From contig JANFAH010000090.1 of NCBI GenBank assembly GCA_024663395.1, positions 108,379-172,378 on the forward strand: a stretch of 64,000 bases of DNA, read 5' to 3'. The notes below the pieces were generated by a model. That model had not been told where the DNA came from. It was given only the letters and a program-made list of their open reading frames with translations, and searched no databases. Made by a program: the position numbers and the translations under genes. Origin of the DNA: Pisolithus tinctorius. Taxonomy: Eukaryota; Basidiomycota; Agaricomycetes; Boletales; Pisolithaceae. Positions 31,357 to 43,200 of the stretch are shown here, piece after piece; position 1 is the first letter of the stretch; each line of letters starts with the position of its first letter.

Positions 31357-34300
31357 TCAACGTGTACCCTTCTTATCTGCTCGCCACTCCTTGAATATGC
31401 CATCAAGGCTCTTGTATATCAAGTGCGAGGGCAGACAGCGAATGATTTCACCCATCCTTTCTTCCGCATCTGCTTTCCCCTTGTCCCCCTTCGTCTTTTC
31501 GGCAAAGTCGACCGCCATGTGGAAAATTGCGAGGACGGCGAGGGAAACATGGGTCTGTTGTGCACCATGTGCAGCTGATTGAGTGAGAGCGGCAAGGAGT
31601 GGCCCAGATATACTTGGCGCAGATATAGCAGGTGTGGATTGCGAGAAAGGGGTGGCACGCTCTCCGCGCACAAGCCTCAACAGTATCTCGAGTAGGTTAT
31701 CTGCTTCGGTCATATGTGTCTTGAGGAAGCGTTGCCGCTCAGTTTGCACTCCTACAGGTGAATTCACGGCCCATCCCTCCAGTACTGTCCATATCGTCGG
31801 AGCCTTTGATAGATATCAGTAAAAACCAGACGGTAACAAGGGAATATTGGCATACTGGATCTGGATCCGTGACTTCAATTTTCTTCTCCCATCCATCGGC
31901 TGCTGCACCAGCAACCCAAAACATCCGTCCAAATATACTCTTTAGCCACTCCTGCACGTCGCCCGACTTAACCCACTTCGGTTCAGACAATGGTCGTTCT
32001 GTGTCCAAGTAGACAATCAGGTTAATTTTTAACGGTAACGAGTGTTTCCAAAACGGAGGGATTGTCTCGTCTGCACCGGAAGCCTCGCAAACCGTTGGTA
32101 AAAGAGAACACGACTTCGTTGCTTCGGAGAGCCCCTCGATCTGTGATAACATGAGCGAGAAGCTCGGTCTTAGTAACCAATTGACGTACTGAAACGCCCT
32201 TTATGCTGTCATCACCTTCCTTCTCGAGTGTCATAAGCACTTCGATGCGGCCTTCAGCCCTATACACGCGAAGATAGTGGACAACTTCAGCGTCGACAAC
32301 CAAACGCCGGGTCCCCGCTGCATACGATATCGACAGTCGGTTCGCAGATGGCACTCGCCCTTGCGTTGGCGCAACAGTGGTCGGTATCTGGGCAGAGTCG
32401 CCACAAGCAGAACCAGAAGAGGTGGATAACAGTGTGTTGGACGAGGGCGACGCAGGTGGCTCTGGGAGGTGTTCTTGGTCGTTGTCGCGACCGACGGTTT
32501 TATCCTCCTCTGGAATCACGTTCGCAGAATGGTTATCTCTGCCATGTTGGGAGATACCCTCTTCTTCTGGCGAAAATAGGCCTCCATCCTGAGCATCGTC
32601 TATTGTGGTGGACGCGAGCGAAGCAAAAGCTTGTAGTGGCTTGGGTCTCGAATGAACGTCGGGAACTTGCAACTGATAAGGTCCTGCAGGGTCAGCAGAC
32701 TGCTCCGTCGCAGAGCGAGGTTTATCAGACTGAGTAGCAGGCTGCGTGGAAGCACGACTAGATGACACATCGAATGAAGAACTCAAGGATGCATTTGACT
32801 GGGAAGCAAGACGAGACGACTCGGCAAGAGGAGAATTGAACAGATTATCCCTCTCGCCACCAACAGCCGAGGGCTGTGTTGCTTCTGGAGTGGTGCCATT
32901 GGCCTCCTCCTCAGGAAGAACAAGGACAATATCCATGTCCCGCTGTGCGGGGACAACGTCAGAATTTGGACGCAAAGAATCTCCTTCAGGGGGTCCTGGC
33001 AGCCCATATTTGCCAACGGCAATGTTATCATTGACCTCAGGACGCATCAAAGGCAACGAAAGACCAGTACCGTCTGGAACGGTATCCGAGTCCAGAACAG
33101 CAGCAGAGTTGTCTTCAGAATACACGTCAGCCGTACGAAGCCTTCCAACCGTCAGATGGACGCCTCCATCACAACCCGAGAGCATCCACCAGAAACGGAG
33201 AGCAAATAAGTCGGAAACTCACCATCGCCTGCAATGCCAGCCTCGGTGTTCAGAACGTTTGCTTCAATGACAGCAGTCTGAGATTCCTCAACCTGGCTCA
33301 CGCAAAGTTGGTCTTCATCATCGCCATGAGTATCAACGTGCGCAGCTTCAGCTTCGTCCTCGGCAATAGCGGCCATTAGCCAGTCGCCTTCACTAGCAGT
33401 TTCGGCAACGCTAGGGTCAACGCTAGCCCTGCCCATCCCATCAAATTCATTGCTAGCCGCATCGCTCATCTGGCTGCTGTGTGGTACAGGCGGACGCTCG
33501 CGTCCCTCCTCAGCATCAGCATCAGCATCATCATCCTCAAGTTTCTTGCGCTTCCCTTTGCGGGAATCCATAGGTGCAACACGGAGCGCGGAAGGGCAAT
33601 TGTGTGGGATGGGATGTGAATCATCCGCAGACGCAGGTGTGTGGAAATAAACGCGGATGCGAGACGGAGGTGCAGTATGCATTACGTTGGAAGCTTCAGT
33701 TTTGACCTCCGCAGTCGCTGACTCTCCGCTTTGCACATAAGCATTATCGCTTTTGAGTGCAAGCTCAGTAGTTTTCCCACTAAGGGAAGTATCGGCTTCG
33801 ACTGTTTCCTGTTTAACGGGATGTGAAGATTCGACGAGAGTGGCAACTACTTCTTTCTCCTTTGCTTTGACAGCGGTGGGAAGCACTCCCCAAGTCCATC
33901 CAAGCTCAGGCATTTCAAGCCCGATAATCTTAAAGTCTGTCAGAGTGCGCCGGTTTTCATCTTTCTTACCACTGCTGCCAAAGTTAGCCATCGGCGCGTC
34001 ACGATTTCCAGTGTGACTGCCCGCTCCATCCTGTCGCCCACTGCGACCTTGGCCATGACCTCGACCTCGGAAACTGGTATTACCCGTATTTCCCTGATGG
34101 TGTCCAGCGCCGAACGACCCACCTCTGCGGTTGTGGAAGTCTTGTTTGCCAAAACCACCTCTGGAGCCGTGACCACGAAGTGAACCGTGCTGACCGCCGC
34201 CGCGGCCGGCTCCACCACTCATGAACATGTTTCCTCGGCCACGATGATGGTTTACACCTCCTCGGCCGCCCATTGGACCCTTTCCTCTCCCTCCACCGAC

Positions 34301-35057
34301 GGCACCACCTCGATTACTCATAGAATTCCTATTACTACCAAGTGGTAGCTGGTTAGCGCCCTGTTGGTTCTGATTTTGACCATGACCGTACAGACTTGCC
34401 CCCGCTGGGTTGGAGGGTGGAGGTGGGGGTTGGAACTGGGGTTGCGGGGGTGGAGGACCTGCTTGGCGTTGCTGGTTTGCACCAGGGCCGTCGAATCGCT
34501 GTCTTTTGGCGGGAGGCAAATTTTGCGGTGGTGTATGATGGATGCCGTGGCTGGGCCGCGGTTGTTGTGGAGGTTGCTGTTGTGTAAAGTAAGATTGTGG
34601 CGGGGCCATGTGCTGGGGTGGTTGTTGGTACGTCGGCTGCGAAATGACGGGTTGCGAAGCCTGGGGTTGGTAGGCCTGAAAGCCGACGGACGCATGGTAA
34701 GGATTGTACTGAGGTTGGGGTTGGGGGGGGCGGGGGAAGCGGGGGGGCAACTGGAGGTACATGTTGGTAGGGCTGTTGCTGCTGCTGTTGACGTTGCCAA
34801 TGCAAATTCTGTCCGCCATACCCATAATTCGCATACAGGGCGCTTTGCTCCGGCGGTGGCCTCTGTGGTTGTGGTGCAGTCCAGGGTGCCGTGTAAACAG
34901 GCGCAGTCGGTTGTTGAGCTTGCTGCTGTTGAGCAGAAGCTGCCACTGCTGCCCAGTATGCAGAGTAGTCTGGGGGTGCTGCAGGTGGTGGGCCAGGTGG
35001 CAGAGGCGGTTGCGGAGGGTTGTAAGTTGGCTGGGGAACAAACGGATTCTTGTTCAT
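31357..35057 (-). CDS. Large RGG/PQ-rich protein of unknown function, frame broken at a G8 run
   Basis: Not a recognised family. The start at 35057 reads MNKNPFVPQPTYNPPQ; residues 1-105 are Pro/Gln-rich (DYSAYWAAVAASAQQQQ). At 34723-34730 a run of eight G breaks the frame. In the next frame the same composition carries on (QPQPQYNPYHASVGFQAYQPQ, QNLPPAKRQRFDGPG), then an RGG/GGRG region (34300-34030) typical of RNA binding. DFKIIGLEMPELGWTWG, an acidic region, and the C-terminal ordered part follow: RLVVDAEVVHYLRVYRAEGRIEVLMTLE, PPFWKHSLPLKINLIVYLD, FGRMFWVAGAAADGW and MTEADNLLEILLRLVRGE. Introns near 33213-33160, about 32190-32140 and 31851-31800 join in phase. Over 1100 residues if the frame is intact in the organism. 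Confidence 0.75.
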
Positions 35058-35658
35058 CGCACAGACCAGATGGGATGCGATTTGTCTCAGACGAGGAGGA
35101 CAAAGAACACAAAGCGAGGCTTAGTCATCGGTACAGCCACTCCGCCTCCCATTTACACTCTATTCCAAGACAGCGTAGACGTGAATATTTCGTGCTACGG
35201 TTTTTCTGTACTCTCCACTTTGAAGTAGCAAATTAAGTTAAGGACCGACATAGTTGCAACCAACCTTGCATCCGAGCTTTCACTTTCAGCTCTGGCGTGC
35301 CGATAATTCCTGTAATTGGCTGCCCGCCCAATTCCCTGTTCTGGTTTTCTGGGGCACTAATAACTCTCCAATGGATGTCTCAGAGCAAGTGTCGAGGGCA
35401 ACCAGTATTTCATATCCGTGGGAGCTGGATACATGTATAGGGGACCTCAGACACCGTAACGATAAGGGCAACCCTCTCTCTTCCCGCCAGTAGCATTGAG
35501 TGGAGCATCAGTGGATACTCAGGCCACCCCCATTCCTTCCTCTCACCATCCATCGCTGCGAGTCCCTATCACGAACGCGTCGTGAATAACTTGATGTGAC
35601 CTGGTGGAAAGGGTCAGGAAGAAAAACATACGTAAATTAACAGGTTCCGCGCGACTTC
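35058..35658. other. Divergent intergenic region, RGG protein / MscS channel
   Basis: About 600 bp between divergent starts. Frames here are short and not coding-like. Confidence 0.4.
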
Positions 35659-38600
35659 ATGATGGACCAGCTCCACCCTGCACCAACACTTCCACTACCG
35701 CACGGCGCTTTCACGCCTCGTGGCGACGAGCCAGAAGACTACAAGTCGACAGACTTGTCGCGTCTTCCACCCAGTACATCTGTCACGAGCGCGTCTCAGA
35801 CTGACTTTTGGGACGCGTCAGCATCCCATTCCCAAGAAAGACTCGTATCAAGCCCCTCGATACCACCTTCGATGGGAAATAGACAAAACAGCCAGTGTTC
35901 AAGTTCCGAGCAGAATACCAAGCAGTCTGCCAGCCAAAGACCGACGGTTCATTATCCTGACGACGTCACTCGCGCCCCAAGTCCAAGCTACTTCAATATT
36001 CCTCCCAAGGTAGACACTGCACCATCCTCGATCGCCGGAAGCGACGCAGAGGATGAAGAGGACGATGACTTCGATTGGAGCGGGGACGACGACTTGGCAG
36101 AGGAAGAAGCCAAGTTTGAAAAGCAGACTGGTGTTAAGCTCAAGTCTAGGCACTCGCTGTTGAGGTTCGCACTATTCGTTTTATGGTACCTGGCCGTCTC
36201 TCACCTGCTCCAGACTGTTCACCTTCTTGTTCTCTACTCTTGTTGGCTCGATTTTTCTTGCAGGCGTCCTGGTGACGCCAGCGTTAATTGTTCATTTCTT
36301 TTGGTATAAACCTCATCCAACCGACCACCGCCGCTACGTCTCCCAGAATGTGGAGGCATGGCTGTTCTGGGCCGCTGCCAATGTTGTTATATCCTGGGGA
36401 CTCGCCATGATTGTGGATATAATACCTGTCATCATACGGATGTTGATATCCTTGTCTTGGGGTCATGTCTCGGAGGAAACCAAGACACGCATCGAACTGT
36501 ACAATGCCGTCAAAGATACCCTTAAACCTGTGCTGTATGCGGCGAGTGCATGGATCAGTTGGATCATTCTGTTCCAAAACATTTTTCAACTGCACGACAG
36601 CTCTGAGGCTCAAAGTTATGCCGCATACACCGACCGTGTAGGCTGCACGAGGTTTTCTTGAGCTTCCGTGGATTCTCATTCGTCTTTTCAGGTCGTTCAA
36701 GTCATCGAGTTTCTGTTCTTCTTTGCGCTAGTGTTCTGTGCTCAAAGAATGCTGTCTCACGCTATCGGTAGTGTCTACCTCGTCAGTGGGCTTTCTCGTA
36801 CTTACGATCCCTAGCTTTTGCATTTCATCAGACGGCCTATCGGGAACGCCTCCAGGAACTGAAAGTTGGCCTCCGTGTCATCGAACAGCTGCGCACATTT
36901 AAACCAAAACACCGGCACGCTAAATCGAGTAGCCACGCACCTATGTTCTCCATGCTTGGTTTCATGACCCCTTTCAGTGGAGAGAAGGAGCCCATTGGCT
37001 CTCATGCGAATCGTCAGCATTCTAGTCCAGCCGATACAACGGACGACGCAGATGATGCAGATAATGAGCACGTGGTAAAGGGTCGAAAAGGAAAGGGCAA
37101 ACGCAAGCTAAGGGAGTCAAAGACATTTGAACAAATGGTCGAGAAAACGCCGACAGAGACGCCAGCCTCGGAGTACCCTTCGCCAGCTGCATGTGTATCA
37201 GACACCGATTCCCCACATGGAGTGCCGGGTACCCCTCACCGATACCCTCCAACACCTGTCCGTCGGTTGTCCGGGACAGACCAACAACACGAGGACTTCA
37301 ACCCTGCCGTTCAGGCTGCCAGGGTACTCAAGTCCGCTGTCCTTCACGACGCACGTAACATCAAAGGCAATAACTATGACCTGAGCGAACTCGTGAGCAG
37401 CGTTAACACTGTACAGGATGCCAAGGTACGACCCCCGGCACGTCGACGTGTAGTTTGGGAGTGTTCTCACTGCGACTGGACAGCGTCTGGCCAGAGCTAT
37501 CTATACCACATTCCGTGATCGTCATCGACAATACCTGGTTCCCTCGGACTTTTACCCTGCGTTCCACACACATCAGGAGGCACAAGATGCTTTCCGTGTC
37601 TTCGACAGAGATAATAATGGTGATATATCACGCTCTGAGATCAAGTCTACCGTGTTGCGGATCTATAAGGAGCGGCGCTTTCTGTCGCGGAGTATCCGTG
37701 ATGCAGGGGCAGCTCTGAAGCTGCTGAATCAAATCTTATTGTTTATTGCTATCATCATGCTGTTCTTTATATCGCTCAGCGTATTCGGCGTGGACGTCAC
37801 GCAATCGCTGACCAGCGTGTATACCTTGGGCATTGCTGCCAGTTTTGTCTTCAAAAATTCCGCAAGTAATGCGTTTGATGCGATTATGTTCTTGTTTGTG
37901 ACACAGTACGTCCCCACACGACCACCGCGTAAATTGCGCTGATATGTTTTTCTAGCCCGTTCGATACCGGTGATCGCTGTTTTATTGATAGTAAGTCCAG
38001 CCGAGTAGTCATTTACCTAGACTGACCCGCGATCAGCTGAGAATCTCGTTGTTAAAAAGATGGGTTTATTTGCGGTGAGTGAAGATCAAATGCCTCCATG
38101 ATGATGATGATAGCCCAACAAGCTTCCATAACAGACGGTATTCCTTCGCTCCGATGGCACAGAGAGTTACTATTTCAACAGTCAGCTCTTCACAAAATTC
38201 ATGTAAGTTTCACATTGCTTTTGTCCGGTATTACATATATAACACCCTGTAGAACCAACGTTCGCCGCAGTGATGTCTGTTTCCCTTGTAGTGCCATAAA
38301 GCGAAGGAAACTGACATGTGCACTAGAAAATGGCGGAGGGACTTACAATGCAAGTGGCATGGCGTACACCGCTTGCGAAGTTAGATGAACTCGAGAAACT
38401 TCTCAATGAATGGCTCGCAACTGAAGAGAACAGGTGGTTCGAGCCTTCGACCTCGATTATGTTGCAGAGCATCAACTTCCAACGCTACCTAGAAATCACC
38501 ATTGCCATACCTCACAACTCGTGCGTGCCCTCGTTCCTGAGAAGGCTATGGAGTAACTGAGCTATTCTGCAGCACATGGCAGGACTGGGGTTTACGAACT

Positions 38601-38879
38601 ACATGCAGGACAGCATTCCACGCTGCGGTACAATACTACTGTCGGCAGCTCGGTATCGTCTGCTTTGAGTCTCCGATGCCTATCGAATTTGCGGATGCCG
38701 ACACTCAGCTGTTTACTCCGGCGCCAGAGGCTGACGCCGGATTTGAAAATGCATCAGGTGAGGGTGATGGGGCGGCACGGAATCTTTTGGGCTTTACGCC
38801 GCCTCATTCAACTGGTTCACATTTGAGGGCGAGGAAGAGCAGAAGTCGCAAGGCAGCTATGCGCACTGCTGATGGTTGA
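35659..38879 (+). CDS. MscS-family mechanosensitive channel with EF-hand (Msy1/Msy2 type)
   Basis: The start at 35659 opens a disordered Ser/Pro-rich region, then an acidic block (DAEDEEDDDFDWSGDDDLAEEEAKFEKQTGVKLKSR). Membrane helices follow: LFTFLFSTLVGSIFLAGVLVTPALIVHFFW, AWLFWAAANVVISWGLAMIVDIIPVII, LYAASAWISWIILFQNIF and QVIEFLFFFALVFCAQRM. A polar loop carries KGRKGKGKRKLRES. The EF-hand reads FDRDNNGDISRSE (about 37610), then helices LLNQILLFIAIIMLFFISLSVFGVD and the MscS pore block YTLGIAASFVFKNSASNAFDAIMFLFV..HPFDTGDRC. The cytosolic beta domain and vestibule run through ENLVVKKMGLF and MQVAWRTPLAKLDELEKLL. The fission yeast relatives are ER channels acting in hypo-osmotic calcium control. 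At least ten exons. Confidence 0.9.
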
Positions 38880-39081
38880 CTTAGAATGTATTTCGCAATG
38901 GAAGTTTTGATAGGAATGCTACATAGGTACATTCAATGAGAAGGTCGTGGACGGTCTCCGAGATGTGCTCCCAAGTCACGTGTCACGAGCACGTTATTAT
39001 GCCATGCTATACGGAAGAGTTAAATAGCGGAAGTGGTTGGACGCAAACTTTGTTCGTCCCAATTACGACGACGTTGAAGCG

Positions 39082-40018
39082 ATGGATGATGGTGACTTGC
39101 ACGACGTCGAACTCGTCTGGTAGGTAGTAATAAATCCGCACCGAAAATCCCTCTCACATGTTATCCCGTCGCGTCAGGCCTCATACCGGCCCAAACGATG
39201 TCATTGTCACCGGTACATTTGACCAGGTGAGCAAAATCATCCGTTTCCAATATCCCCCTCCGGCGTGCTCAAGACCATACTTCATGTGCTTCCAGTGGTC
39301 GTCTTCCATTCATTTGGTCAAAGGCGACACTGGCTTCCATGGCACGGTCAAGCTCCCCTGGGGTGAGAAGGTTGCCTACAAGTTTATCGTCGACGGCTAC
39401 TGGTTCTGTCGTGACGACCGGCCCATGGAAGACGATGGTAGCGGTCATGTTAATAACATACTCTACGTTCCTCAAAAGCCCTTGTCCCCGTTGGGAGAGA
39501 ACGCATCGGCTGTGGAGGCTACCCTTCCCTCCGAACCCAAAGGAGTCGCACCTATTGTGCCTATGGTCGTCGTCCCGGTCAACGATGTTGCGAGCGGGGG
39601 TCTTCCTCCTCCCCATGAGGTCCACCTAGCGGAACCCAGAAATTCGGAACAACTAAACGGCCCTTCTACACATAGCCCAGAAATTCCACCTGCCCAATTG
39701 GAGGCTGTGACCGAGTCTCTCGTGGGCATGCCCAGCTCAGGCGTGTCTGGGAGCACGGAGAATCAAAGTTCTAAACCACTCGATGCGGTAGTTACTCCTG
39801 TCGTTCCGGAATCTGTCGCGGAGCAACGTGTTGCACCTACCGACTCTGCACCGCACCTGTCTGATGAACAACATACGTCCCTGCCTACCGCTGTCCAACA
39901 GAACTCGTCCTCTACTACTATGGAGTCCGGCGTTACAGCCAAGAAGAAGCGACTGTCGATATTCCAGAGGCTGAAGCGTGCCTTCCACAAAGACAACGCC
40001 GAGCGGCGAAAATCATGA
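39082..40018 (+). CDS. AMPK-type glycogen-binding-domain protein
   Basis: The start at 39082 reads MDDGDLHDVELVW, spliced to PHTGPNDVIVTGTFDQ, then after a second intron WSSSIHLVKGDTGFHGTVKLPWGEKVAYKFIVDGYWFCRDDRPMEDDGSGHVNNILYVP. This is a complete E-set AMPK1_CBM domain, with the Trp, Lys and Asn residues that contact glucan in the AMPK beta subunit. The remaining 180 residues are Pro/Ser/Thr-rich and disordered, ending in a basic KKKRLSIFQRLKRAFHKD amphipathic segment. There is no C-terminal beta-subunit (ASC) domain, so it is not the SNF1 beta subunit. It resembles the yeast Mdg1/Crp1 group in layout. Substrate binding is inferred. Confidence 0.82.
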
Positions 40019-40250
40019 GCGTCCGTACTTACTGCGACATTATTCTCTCCTCTTCTCTTCTCATTTTTGGCCGACCTAGTTTTCCTAGGTTGGCATGCTA
40101 TCGGCACGATTTACACGACCTTTTATGTCCATACATGCTATTCACGCTGAATCTAGTTTTACATCTACTCTCAAGTTGGTTATTGTGTATCGCAGACGTT
40201 TCGGTCATCCTTTCAAGCTGTACTGGATAGATTTCACTGTGGTTCGAATC

Positions 40251-43200
40251 TCACACGATTACGTTGAGCACAATACCTAAGTAAGTGAGTCGATGAAGGC
40301 TAATCTGCAAGACACGGCTTACCTGCAGCGATTGTTTCACCACCACGTCTAACCAAGATCCTTCCCATGTCTTTATTGACGGAAAATGGCTCCAATGGGA
40401 TTGGGCGGCCTGTGACTGACGGCGTTGACAATGTCCCTCCGCGCAGGGTAATCTCAACCTCAGCAGAAGTACCTCTGGATAGAACGCTGAACATGAATGA
40501 TACAGGATAAGATATACGACCAGTTGCATGGACAGTGAGGGAAGACTTGCCGAGGGTTCTTCTTTACCACAGAGCCTGACGCACGATCGATTGTTGCGAC
40601 CAATTTTGAGAGCGTCGCTGGGACATCTCGCGAATGATGGAACAGCTCGATCTGACAAGGCAGGAACATACTTAACTTCATCTAGACCACGCTCAGACAA
40701 GGTACACGCACAGAAGTTCCAACGGTGATCGGCACCTGGATGTCGAAGACGATGATACGTGCACTAAACGCAGTAGCAAGTGGAACAAGATTCCCGGGTG
40801 GACAGAGGATGCTTCCAACGGCAAGATAGATGGGGTCGATGGCTACAAGGTATAGTGTAGCATTGGAGCCAGCTGCAGCCCATGGTACATTATTCTCGTC
40901 AACCTCGATAGCTGCAAACGTTCAGGAAGGGTTTCGAGGGGAAGCGAAAACTTACATCGAACGACAGCGGTTTCGTCTCCTGGTAACACTCGTACCCGCT
41001 CTCCTACTTGTACAACACCACCACATACCCTGCCACTAACGCCGGTGCCGGAGCCCTGAGCCTTGAAGACGTTAGATATCGGTATTCGCAGCGGCGACTC
41101 AATATCGCGAACAGGAGGCTCCAATTTGTCTACAAAATCGCAACATTATGTTGGTTTTCCTTCTGGTAATCGAAAGAACGCACCTAACAAGTCTACCAGG
41201 GTGGGACCCTTGTACCACTTCGTCAACGCAGACCCCTCTATAGAACTTCGATCCACCAAATTGACACCAAGCATTGCAGCAACTGGCACAAACCCTATCT
41301 TGGGGGACTGAAACCCCGATTGGCTAAGGAAGGCCTTCAGGAGGCGGCATATTTCTTTGTATCTACTCTCCGCCCAATTGACCTATGATTTGAAGTTGCA
41401 TTCCCGTCCTATACATCAGCATCCAAATGTCATGAAATAGGTGACATACCTGATCCAGTTTATTCACAGCCACGATAACCTGAGACACACCAAGACTGCG
41501 TACGAGTAGTATGTGTTCTCGAGTTTGCCCACCTCGATCAAAGCCTGCCTCGAATTCGCCAGTAGCTGCATCAACGACGAGGAGGGCACAATCAGCTTGC
41601 GAAGCACCCGAGATCATGTTTGGTATGAAATCCTTATGACCTGGTGCATCCAGAATCGTAATCTGCCTATTAGACGTCGTGAGAGACTGCAATGCGATAT
41701 CCATAGTGATTCCTCTGTGAGGAGTTCAGTAGCAGGCCGTCGCAGGAGGCTGCAGCCCCATACCGCTCGCGCTCTTCCGTCGTTTCGTCCAGTCCCCATG
41801 CCCAGCTAAAACTACTCTTCCCCACTTTGCTGCTTCCCCGTTCATTCAGGACTCGGGTTTTTTCATCCACATGACCGAGTTCATATAAAAGGCGCCCCAT
41901 GAGGGTCGATTTCCCCGCGTCTACGTGCCCTGAAGTAGTGTTGGGCCAAGGTCGTTGGGGGCACAAGTCACAACCTTACCAATAACCACCAGGCTGACTG
42001 ACTTTTTTCCATCCTTACCCGCACCTTCGAGAACCCTTTTAGCTTCTTCCAGTAGCTTTCCTCGTTCTAACGCCACCTTAGGAGGTGGTTCCTCAATGCG
42101 GACTATATCCTCCTTCGAAGTCAGGTTCAGGGCTGCAATGTCAAATATCTTCTGGTCAGCACCTCCACTGCTCCGCCTGGATGGCGTCCCCTCCCCTGTT
42201 CGCCTTGGAGTCTGCACAACTCCGCCTGGTCTCCTCACTGATTTGACTGGTGAGGTGATAGGAGACATGGCCCGGGAGACGGGAGTCGTATACCCTGAGG
42301 AGCCCGTTCCTTTTCTCTGTTGAGCGGCCTTCTGCGCCTTCTCGCGCTCCTTGGCGGCTGCAGCAAGAAGTTGAGGATAATCAGCATCAAAATTCCATTC
42401 AAACAGTAACACGTTACAACTACAGATGATCAGCACAACAACCGAGAAGAAAAGAACAACAATGCAGTTTAGGAAGATGAATAATTAAACGAAGGGACAT
42501 AAGTGGAAGCTAGATCATTGCTGTTGAGCCAGAGAAGTGCCACGGCGGGCATTGAAAACGATGTCGTCTGGACTGGGGACGTCGAACGCGAAACCGAGTT
42601 GGACTGTCATATCTGGAAGGTTCGGTTTCGTACGGCGACATCTTTGCTGACCCCTAGCATCTAGATCAAGCGTTGACCGGCTCTGAGAAGAGTATACCTC
42701 GACTAGCTTTAGTTCCTCTCTCCCATATCGAGAATTTTTTCTGTGTTTGCCCGCTTCATGGAATGTTAGACGATCGTCGAGTAGCAAGGAGGCGAATGCC
42801 GAGGGTGACGCACGAGAATGACATGACTTCGAGAGGAAGAGTGGAGATTGAGCAGGAATGCCGCCCTCATCGTCAGTCGCACTTGATTGCGAAGGGGGTT
42901 TCGCTTGGGCCTTCTTCGCCTTCGATGCCAGTTTCGACTGCTTTACCTCGGTGCCGGGTATCTGTACAAGTGGTACAGGCTGTGGGGTCTTAGACGTCGA
43001 AAGACTGTGAAGGGTTTGATAAGAGGTGGTGATGGCTGTGGTAGCTGTAGCGCCATTGGCTATCGGTGTGAAGTATTCCGTGTGAGGTTTCGGAAGTGGG
43101 ACTGGGGGAACATGGGGGATAGATTTAGGAATCAAGGGCACAGCGCCATTAGCCTTCGCTTGCGCAAGCTTCGCGAGTTTGGATTGAGGACGCGATTGTG

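Noticed and set aside
34364..35236. Plus-strand open frame of 290 codons
   Set aside because: It is the complement of the Pro/Gln-rich coding region of the RGG protein; Trp/Gly/Val-rich composition marks it as a shadow.
40240..40262. B-box-like GGTTCGAATC
   Set aside because: It overlaps the last codons of HBS1 on the other strand and no cloverleaf forms around it.
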